Origin: Ctena decussata
Lineage: Eukaryota; Mollusca; Bivalvia; Lucinida; Lucinidae
DNA: 64,000 nt
Direction: 5' to 3'
Assembly (NCBI GenBank): GCA_963989385.1
Contig: OZ022512.1
Location: 29,223,899-29,287,898, forward strand
Within the stretch, counting starts at the first letter, position 1; the number at the start of each line of letters is the position of its first letter. This document shows positions 56,586 through 64,000 of this stretch, one piece after another. The translations under genes were made by a program, and so were the position numbers. Below the pieces are notes generated by a model. That model was not told where the DNA came from, did not search any database, and saw only the letters and a program-made list of their open reading frames with translations.

Positions 56586-58290
56586 TAGCTCGCCTGAACG
56601 AAAGTTCAGGAAGAGCTATTGTTGTCACCACGGCGTCGGCGTCCGCGTCAGCGTCCGCGTCCACGTCAGCGTCGGCGTCCGGATTGGATGTTTTGGTTAA
56701 AGTGTTTTAAAGACCTGCATCTCCCTAACCCATGGATGGATTCTTTTGATACTTGCACTGTAGTTAGATATTGGTCCAAAGTTTAAAGGTAGGTTCCTGA
56801 ACAAGCGATAACAATTATGTTCACAAAGTAATTTTGTCTTTTTCTGGGTAGTATTGAATTCTTTTACTTTTCTGAATCTGTTGCTACTGAGAAAATCGTC
56901 AGATGTTGAAGAAAATAGTCATTTTTCCTTTTGGTTTATTTTCCTTCGTTGGAATTCCAGTTCTAAAAATAGATATGTTATATGTCTATAAGTGCGCGAT
57001 TTCTGATGCCATTCTCCAAAGGCAAATTTTCTCTTGCAGTGAGCTCTCCTAGAGGTCCTGGCATGGCGGATGGGTTAAAACTATCCCAAAATGCAATGCA
57101 GCATGACGTCAGCTGCGTTATCTTTTTTTTTTGGCGCGAACTAAAAATAGCCCTAACTGGTGTGCGAAGCAGAGTTAGGAAATCCCTTGCAAAACAACTT
57201 TTTCTAATAATTTTTTGATTTACACTTTTAACTGAAGTTATTCATTCCCTTTTTATAAGTGCTTTCCAACAACTTGAATGAAAGATCATCAAAATTATGA
57301 TGCATTCCAAAGTACAGGAACCTACCTTTAACATGGTACCACCCCCACCCCACTCCTTGACCTTGATGTCAAGGTCATGGACTTAAAAAATTGGGAGTTT
57401 TTTGGGACTGGATGTTTTGGTTAAAGTTTTCTAAAGCCCAGTATCTCCTTAACCCATGGATGGATTCCTTTGATACTTGCACTGTAGTTAGATATTGGTC
57501 CGAAGTTTTCCAAGGTACTACCCCCACCCCCCTCAGTGACCTTGATGTCAAGGTCATGGACTTAGAAAATTGTCTTTTTATTGATTGGATATTTTGGTTA
57601 AAGTTTTTTAATGACACATATCTCCTGAACCCATAGATGAATTCTTTTTATATTTGCACTGTAGTTAGATATTAGTCCAAAGTTTTACAGAGTACTACCC
57701 CAGCCCTGCTCGGTGACCTTGATGTCAAGGTCAGGGACTTAGAAAATTTGGTCTTTATTAAAGTTTTCTAATTGCGTACTGATTCATAATGCTTTGCAGA
57801 GATTTAGTTTACACTTGAACTGATGTTAGACACTTTTTTGAGTTTTTACAAAACACTATATATACTTACCCGACTGGATGACCTTGATGTCAAGGTCATG
57901 GACTTTGAGTTTTGTCTTAAAGATTTTGATTAGTTTTATATTAATGAAGACATAATTTCACAGTGCCACAATGGACTCAGTTGATACTAATACTCGGACT
58001 GATGTTAGATAACGGTTAAAGGCTTTGATACATCCTAGCCCTGCCCTCCTCCCCCCCCCCCCCCCTACCCCTTAGTTCTTTGACCTCAAGCTCATGGACT
58101 TTGAAATTTCATGTGGATTTTTTATTTTTATTTTAAGACATTTCTGAGATAGCTTTTGTTTATAAATGTGTTGTCATTATGGACATGCTTGCCTGAAGTT
58201 TTATACATAGCAGTCCACACCACCATAGCGACTGTGTGATGGGCAAGCACCTATTCAGGCGAGCTATGCTGTCAGGCGACAGCTCTTGTT
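56586..58290. mobile_element. ~1.7-kb noncoding element with TAGCTCGCCTGAA ends and internal ~175-bp repeats
   Basis: The 13-bp TAGCTCGCCTGAA at 56586-56598 is inverted at 58254-58266 (TTCAGGCGAGCTA). CCTGAACGAAAGTTCAGG near the left end and GCTGTCAGGCGACAGC near the right are small palindromes. The left part has GGCGTC/GCGTCC triplet-like repeats. The interior holds repeats of about 165-180 bp with GGATGTTTTGGTTAAAG, TTGATACTTGCACTGTAGTT and TGACCTTGATGTCAAGGTCA (perfect at 57358, 57537, 57714 and 57879; degenerate near 58080). It has no coding frame, lies within BPI/LBP intron 3, and is interrupted by the insertion at 56787-57327. A C15 run lies at 58051-58065. I recall this AGCTCGCCTGAACGAAAGTT element as abundant in bivalves. 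Confidence 0.8.
56787..57327. mobile_element. 541-bp TTAA-flanked non-autonomous element nested in the 1.7-kb element
   Basis: AGGTAGGTTCCTG at the left end is matched perfectly by CAGGAACCTACCT at the right, and TTAA directly flanks both ends (56783-56786 and 57328-57331). Removing the insert and one TTAA restores the host repeat (GGTCCAAAGTTTAACATGGTACCACCCCC, compare GGTCCGAAGTTTTCCAAGGTACTACCCCC at 57498). TTAA duplication is the hallmark of piggyBac-type transposition. The terminal bases are not the usual CCY, so the family assignment is tentative. Confidence 0.85.
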
Positions 58291-58765
58291 TTTCTTTGTT
58301 TTTTTTCTTGTATTTGTTTCCTTTTGTTTTGACGCATCTATGAAAAGTAAAAAGATAGACAATGATCAGGAATTAATGCAATCAAATCACACATCCCGCT
58401 CTCAAAACCAATAGGGAAAGAAGCACCCACCCACGGAAAAATCGACACTAGTTCACGAAAGACACGCACAGTATGTATGTATTTATTGAAGAATAAAATA
58501 CTGTTTAAACAAAAGACACGCACAGTAAACCGAATAAGCAGCCCTTTCCCAAACAGGTGGTCATTCAGCTACCCTAGGATTCTGCGTTTCTATGTTTTGT
58601 CGTTTTAAGTTTGTCACAGACTCCAACAAACTTCTAAAGCAAGCCTGCATATCAGCACGTTCTTGCCATAACTTTTTCTGTTTATACTACTTAACTGTGG
58701 ACGAAAATAAAACCTATTCCGCTGGTCTGTGTTCTGTGTACTCAACACCCGTTCAGACCCCCTCC
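58291..58765. other. BPI/LBP intron 3, unannotated part
   Basis: AAGACACGCACAGTA occurs twice (near 58458 and 58513). CCTTTCCCAAACAGGTGGTCATTCAGCTACC near 58542 is an inverted piece of the dispersed repeat around 51345 and 55765. No exon recognised. Confidence 0.45.
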
Positions 58766-58809
58766 CGCTCTCTGTCTCTCTCTCTGTCTCGCTCTCTATC
58801 TCGCTCTCT

Positions 58810-58853
<44 letters not shown>
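58766..58853. repeat. TC-rich tract followed by (AC)21 microsatellite
   Basis: Imperfect TCTC/TCGC run to 58810, then an uninterrupted AC run 58811-58853. Confidence 0.97.
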
Positions 58854-58854
<1 letters not shown>

Positions 58855-59888
58855 CTTCACATGGCAGTGTTTTCCTGCAGAATATGAGTGCTTTCCTGCG
58901 TTTTTCGGCGTTTTGCGATGATTGGCTGCTTTCCGGTCTTGATAGTTACTGAAAACGGAACTGTTTTAAACATAAGCCTTAATGTTAAATAATTTTAATT
59001 AGGGGGGCGGAAGGGGATATGCGAGAGAAAAAGAAAGAAACTATAGGTTGAATAATACTCGCCAACTGACCTGAGATGTTGGTGTGTTGGTTGGGGCGAC
59101 TAATTTATATCCGTGGAGGCTGGTTTGGGGTGTTATGACGGCGGTTTAGGTGATTTGGGATGTTTTGGGGTGGTTTGGGGTGTTTCCGCGGACCGGAGTA
59201 TTAATCTGTTTAGGCCTTATAACCATTTTATTTACTTATAGCTACATTTGTTATTTTCTTTAAAAACATGGATACATGTAATAAAGGGTATCATCTGTGC
59301 TATTCTGATACAAAATATCAATATAGGGCTCAAATAATGCTTTTCACCAAATAAGCCAGATAAGAACTTCGTATTAAACCCAAATAACCATTACCTTGTG
59401 GAAAACCCTTTATTTTATAGTGCGTTCCGGTAATTACATGTGCGTTTCGGTGTTTTTGTGCGTTTCGGTATTTCTATGGACCGAAAAAAATGTAATATTC
59501 AGGATGATCAATGGATCGCCCATAGAATGAGTGGGGTTATGCTGCAGGATCCATGACGGACGTCTATAAGATGTGTGACTCTTGAAAACATTTTCGAATT
59601 ATATCTGCAACTGCAAAAGTATAGCAGTTGTATTTGCCGGTACCAACTGGAAAAGCCCATTGATCAATGTTTGTATAATACCCGAAGACGGAGAATATTG
59701 TAACCGTTTTTCCACCCCATACCTCCGTCTGTCCGTACGTCCGAACGCTTTTGAATCCTGTATCATGTCTGCGCATCTCCTACAGTTTCTCCCCGATGAA
59801 TTTGAAACTTTACAAGCTACATGTATGGTAGGCCTATGAATTTGTCGTTTTGGGATTATCCCTAACAAATGCGTATTCTCTTTGGGTT
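58854..59888. other. Stretch with GT-rich degenerate repeats, no gene
   Basis: GGTTTGGGGTGTT and similar steps recur between 59080 and 59200, and GTGCGTTTCGGT-like steps between 59420 and 59475. Frames at 59564-59868 overlap on both strands and lack domain signatures. Confidence 0.5.
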
Positions 59889-59889
59889 C

Positions 59890-59938
<49 letters not shown>
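59889..59938. repeat. (TC)n microsatellite
   Basis: TC run with one G interruption near its left end. Confidence 0.95.
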
Positions 59939-59942
<4 letters not shown>

Positions 59943-60390
59943 TATTAAACGGGCTAAGTATTTTTCACCATCTTTCAGTGGCACATATATTGTCTTGGCA
60001 ACACAGTGCCGCAGTCTTAGAGTTTTGGTCTGACTGTTCTGAATTTTAGCATGCTTCTTTAATATGATTTGAGAATGTGCGTGTAGCTTTGCCATTATGC
60101 TCTGATAGATAATATGTTTTATCTGTTTCTATTTAAACGGACTGCCAAGTGCAGATGATACACAGCAGTACATACCTTGTCTCTGCAACATTTCTTAAAG
60201 CTTAAACCTTATTAGCTTATATGTTTCTTCAGTATAATCTAGTGATGGGCATTTCGTTTCATTTATTTTTTAGCTTCAACAAAGGAAAGTATTTTTCAGC
60301 CTCTTGCTACAGGCACATGCATGAAGAATTACTAGGGGGCTTGGGACCATATGTCCTGTCTTGTTAGCTTCCCTCAGCTGACAGCTTACA

Positions 60391-61225
60391 GAATGCGATA
60401 TTGTACTGAATAAGGCTACCTTCGAATACAACTTCTCCTTAACTCTGTTCGGAGGAAGCCTACGAATAGAGTTACACAGTAGCTCTATTCGTACGAATAA
60501 GGCTATTGTGCTGAAGAGTAGCTATATTCGGAGCATGAAATGTTTTCCTTCGAAGCGAACTACCCTGGGCTCTGTGATCCTAGATTACAGAGACAGCAAA
60601 TATTCAGTGCTCCAAAATGTTAGATGGTACTTTTGAGTTGTTTATCTTCTGTTGTTTCCTCCTCCCCCCCCCCCCCCCACGCCCCCTTTCCCCCTCTGAG
60701 ACTGGAATCATATGCATTCGAGTATTATTGGGAACCATGGGCTGCACAATGCATGTGCAAATTACTTAATCAAAATTGCATGAATAATTCTTAGGGTTTT
60801 GGGCCTCGAATTATAACATGTTACTGGCGCGGTATTATGCTCTCACGTTGGCCGTCCGTGAGACTGTACGCGCACAAAAATGGACTTTACTGTTTTATTG
60901 CTATAGCAATTAGAACTTATAGTTGGCTGAAAGATAAAGATGTTAATTATCTTTTTATTGTCCTGTTTTACATATTTATATTGGTCACTTAGCAAGACCA
61001 CAGGATCCAGTAGTGCTTCCAGATAGACGGACGGCTAACCTATTGTCTCCTCGGCACCAAACCAATCATGCCACAATTTGTGCAGCAGTAGACGCACTCG
61101 TTGCGACGCATGTTTGTCTTCCAATACAGCTACAAAAACACATAACTGATACTCTTATCGCACGAACAGAGCTAACGGAGTAGCTTTATTCAAAGGTAGC
61201 CTTATTCGGTACAACAATGCGCTTT
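60391..61225. mobile_element. ~835-bp foldback-type element with subterminal short repeats
   Basis: The left end AATGCGATATTGTACTGAATAAGGCTACCTTCGAATA matches the reverse complement of the right end (GCGCATTGTTGTACCGAATAAGGCTACCTTTGAATA). Just inside both ends are degenerate short steps (AATAAGGCTA, AATAGAGTTA, AGCTCTATTCG; right side AGAGCTAACGGAGTAGC). A C15 run lies at 60664-60678. No transposase frame. Confidence 0.75.
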
Positions 61226-61510
61226 TAATATACCAAAGGTCCGTCATCCGTCTACTCTTTAGAACAACACATTGCGAGAATACTCAATTCTGAGGGAGGC
61301 AGTCACTGAGATGATGAATAAGAACATCCAAAACGATATCGCGATAAAAGTTCATCTGGAGCATAAAAGCAATTTTATCAGGTTGAATGGCAGATCCGAT
61401 CAAACTGTTATTGTTATGGCAGAAAAAATTGCCTTTTACTTACATTACTTAAAACGATTTTTCCACACTCAGACTTTCATTTTGCATTATATCTTCGCTG
61501 AACTTGTAGC
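61226..61510. other. Short open frame region, unassigned
   Basis: A plus-strand frame (61272-61547, 91 codons) opens MREYSILREAVTEMMNKN but runs into the dispersed GACGTC element at its end, has no splice-site partner in the BPI/LBP gene and matches no family I know. Treated as chance. Confidence 0.35.
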
Positions 61511-61600
61511 CCAGCGGGCACATGACGTCAAAATGTTGTCACACTGACGTCGATGCGACGTGATGACGACGCATCGACGTCAGTATGACGTTCTTGCGAA
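61511..61600. repeat. GACGTC-rich dispersed element, copy 3
   Basis: CCAGCGGGCACATGACGTCA with perfect TGACGTCA at 61523-61530, then CTGACGTCGATGCGACGT and GACGCATCGACGTCAGTATG. The right terminal mirror seen in copy 2 is missing. Confidence 0.8.
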
Positions 61601-61649
61601 CTCTTGCGCCTGTTGGGAGGTGAGACAGGCATATATTTTCTGACGAGTT

Positions 61650-61725
61650 CTATTTTCCGCCGTTTCGGAGACTTATTCTGAATATATTCTCTGCTCTTGA
61701 AGGAACTCTTTAAGATTTGAATTAT
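61650..61725. repeat. Short dispersed repeat
   Basis: CTGAATATATTCTCTGCTCTTGAAGGAACTCTTTAAGATTTGA is present inverted near 51893-51935 and partially near 47233. Confidence 0.7.
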
Positions 61726-63714
61726 AATAGTGGAGCAAATTTGATTGCATAAGTGGCCTAGAAAAGGAAGATAGTGGTCTACGGAGTGTAACATTTGTTT
61801 TTATATATCAAAATGACCGTCTGGGTCTCTAGTTTTCAAATTCAGCGTTTGCCACCTTGGCAAACCTTGCATAACTCTGTAGTGGCCAGTTATTTACGTT
61901 ACCCCTTTAAATTTTGAATATCAAAAATAATTATTGAAGTCAATAAGAAATGTGTTTAAACTATATAAATGTATCAAATCTAAATATTTTCTGTAAGAAC
62001 AGTTAATATGCTATTAATTAGGCTGCTCAGAAAACAGTTCAGAACTTTGGTGTTGTTACTTTCGTTACAATATATCATGTACCCCTTGGAAATTTAAAAT
62101 TGGAACTTACGTTGTTGCATTTTACAAAGACTCTAATACAAAAAGGCCCAAAATGATCATTATTACTTACTACTTGATTGGCCCTTTTCAGTGCGTTTCT
62201 AGCAAAACAAATATGAGACCTCTAGCTTTTATACTTTGTCAACCACGTCCTGTTGAACAGTTACACCTATTCCCAGTTTTTGGCTGAAAAGTCATTTTTC
62301 GTATAATTGTTCGTACAAAAAATGGCTAATAACCAATTCAAACTTGAGAAATTGGGGCCTTTTGCAAAAAGATCATGTTAACCATTGTATAACACAATAG
62401 CCTAAAATTATTTTTGACCTTACAACACATTTTAGCCAGAGTAACGTACTTAACAGAATAAAATGTTTGCGTAAAGCGTCTATCATTCCCGCCAGAAAAA
62501 AAAAACTCTTTTCAAATTCTGACTTTTAAACAACGCAGTTGTGATTTATATGCATATTATCTATTGTAAAATGAAATCTTTGCATTGTTTAATAAACTAA
62601 TCGGACAGCAAACAGTGTTATTTACATGACATGCAAAGATAAGTTTGTCCTAAAACTAGAAAAGAAAACCTTCGTGAATTAATCTATCAACAGAACACTT
62701 TTATTTTTTCCATTAATATCCAAATGACATTAAAAATATCACATAATACGAATTTACTATTCAGAACATTTTGTTTTGTACTCAGAAAGGTACCGTTTGT
62801 AACCATTATTTGAAAACAATCACCGAGATTATGTGTTGTTACTGAAAAATATGCCTAAAACTCATTAGTTTTGTTAAAAATATTTTTAAAACGGCACTTT
62901 AGACTGGTTAAAACCCACCCAATGTAATTTATCAGTGAAATTTCCACGGCGATGCATCCGTTGTTGTGTAACGATGTTATAATTTGTGTTGGCCACTTAT
63001 CGGTAGTGTTCGAAAAATTGATTTGTTTTGTCTGTTTATTCGCCATCATTCTGATGTATATAAAAACAGAAAGAAAAAATATGAAAATATACATTTTGTG
63101 TGCCTGGGTATGCTTGATGAAAGCTAACTTGTTGACATCTGCATGGAATGGGCGCACGTATATTCTGCTACCCACTCGTATCGTTTGAGTACTTGTTGTA
63201 TGCTTTATGTTACTATTTTAGTTTGGTGTTGTGGGAGGATTGTGGCACTAGTTGAATCAGTTTCTGATCGTTGCCCTTTTACACTTCTTTATCTGTAATG
63301 ACCTTTTCCTATAAAAGAAATATATGAAACCATAGTTTAATTACTTTTAGCCGTATAGAATATGTTTTAAACGAAGTAACGAATATAACAGTTTAAAAAG
63401 AAAAAGTTATTTTACCCACTGCTGCTAGTGTCAAGTGGCATGTGGCTAAGGTAAAATGTTTCCTTGTACTTCATGTTCTGGTCATTTGGAATCATCTGGG
63501 CTCTTTCTGAGTTAGTTTGGAAAAAGAAATAGCTGGTGCTAGGTGGCATTGGCAGTGTCGCAACATTACATTCCTTAGTTAAACAGAGGTTGCTGTTATT
63601 TTTTTGTGATTCATCCCTTGCTTCCAGAGACTCATCCTTCAGAATTTAACTTTTTTATCATTTTTTATCAGTCTTAGAATTTAAGGTGATGGGATACAAT
63701 TTCACGTAAGTTAT
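61726..63714. other. AT-rich stretch, no exon found
   Basis: I looked for a splice-flanked frame continuing the BPI/LBP gene (next exon must complete AG-N) and saw none. Frames at 62855-63188 overlap on both strands and look accidental. A piece near 63230 (GAATCAGTTTCTGATCGTTG) resembles the dispersed repeat at 51610 and 55875. Confidence 0.5.
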
Positions 63715-63835
63715 TCTGCCAATTTTACTTTGGCCTCCTTTCTTAATGAGAAAAAACTTTTAAAAAGAATTTGCTGCTGTAAAAAATGTTTCCTTTAAGA
63801 GCAGACCATGTTTGGAAAGGTTATAGCTTTCTCAG
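63715..63835 (-). repeat. Inverted diverged copy of the repeat at 48868-49060
   Basis: The reverse complement contains CTTTCCAAACATGGTCTGCTCTTAAAGG and CAGCAAATTCTTTTT, matching CTTCCAAACATGGCCTACTATTAAAG and GAGCAAATTCTTTTCT at 48960-49020. Confidence 0.6.
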
Positions 63836-64000
63836 GAGCGAATAGGAAACATCTACGGAAATGAATATTGTTTGTTTCTAACAAATTGCAGTAAAACACC
63901 GAGGTGTGTCCTTTCACATTAATACAGTATTATTACAAAGTCTTGCCAGAAGATCATATTGAAGCAAGGAACACACAGGAGAAAGAACACAGAAGACTCA

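Noticed and set aside
57391..57636. Plus- and minus-strand frames of ~80 codons in the 1.7-kb element
   Set aside because: Both are accidental readings of the ~175-bp noncoding repeat and overlap each other on opposite strands.
58592..58921. 109-codon frame with Ser/Leu and Thr/His runs
   Set aside because: Produced by translating TC and AC microsatellites.
53095..64000. Exon 4 of the BPI/LBP gene
   Set aside because: I checked acceptor-like sites (e.g. near 53440, 55363, 60290, 62188, 63630) for a frame completing AG-N and giving the expected beta-strand pattern; none qualified. Gene prediction with transcript data would settle it.

Overview
The window looks like AT-rich nuclear DNA from an invertebrate animal, most likely a bivalve mollusc. 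The evidence is a spliced secreted BPI/LBP-type immunity gene, a tRNA-headed SINE, mariner and non-LTR retrotransposon remnants, and many short foldback elements of the kind common in bivalve genomes. The bivalve call is inference from remembered families; no search was run. No operons, bacterial genes or CRISPR arrays are present.

Region 1 (1-31450) is one head-to-tail satellite array of 38 monomers with a basic period of about 794 bp, entering from beyond the left edge. Each monomer carries three copies of a near-perfect 50-bp palindrome. Two of them sit inside complete, terminal-repeat-flanked units of about 104 bp that match a dispersed MITE present once at 53784-54000, so the satellite appears to be built from a mobile element. 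Monomer lengths (767, 777, 794, 924, 963, 555) mostly come from gains and losses at the palindromes. Two higher-order layouts are visible: a 3147-bp four-monomer unit on the left and an 8166/8167-bp ten-monomer unit, duplicated almost perfectly, on the right. The last one and a half monomers decay and the array stops sharply at 31450.

Region 2 (31451-45000) has no convincing host gene. It holds an extremely tight inverted repeat just outside the satellite, several MITEs (one with a clean AAAT target duplication), microsatellites, a truncated mariner transposase (minus strand), a hairpin MITE, a tRNA-derived SINE and a 2-kb composite (42360-44310) with GCGTAC-rich flanks around a GGATATCC minisatellite. 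A 21-bp minisatellite follows.

Region 3 (45000-64000) carries the 5' end of one recognisable gene on the plus strand: a BPI/LBP-family protein. Three exons with matching splice phases (46493-46604, 51660-51756, 52529-52669) encode a signal peptide and the start of the N-terminal lipid-binding domain. I found no fourth exon, so the gene probably continues past the right edge. A TATAAATA lies 0.9 kb upstream of the ATG. Its introns are filled with foldback elements, an array of eight hairpin repeats (intron 2), an RT remnant, and a 1.7-kb element with evenly spaced TGACCTTGA-tg-TCAAGGTCA palindromes that is itself interrupted by a TTAA-flanked 541-bp insertion.
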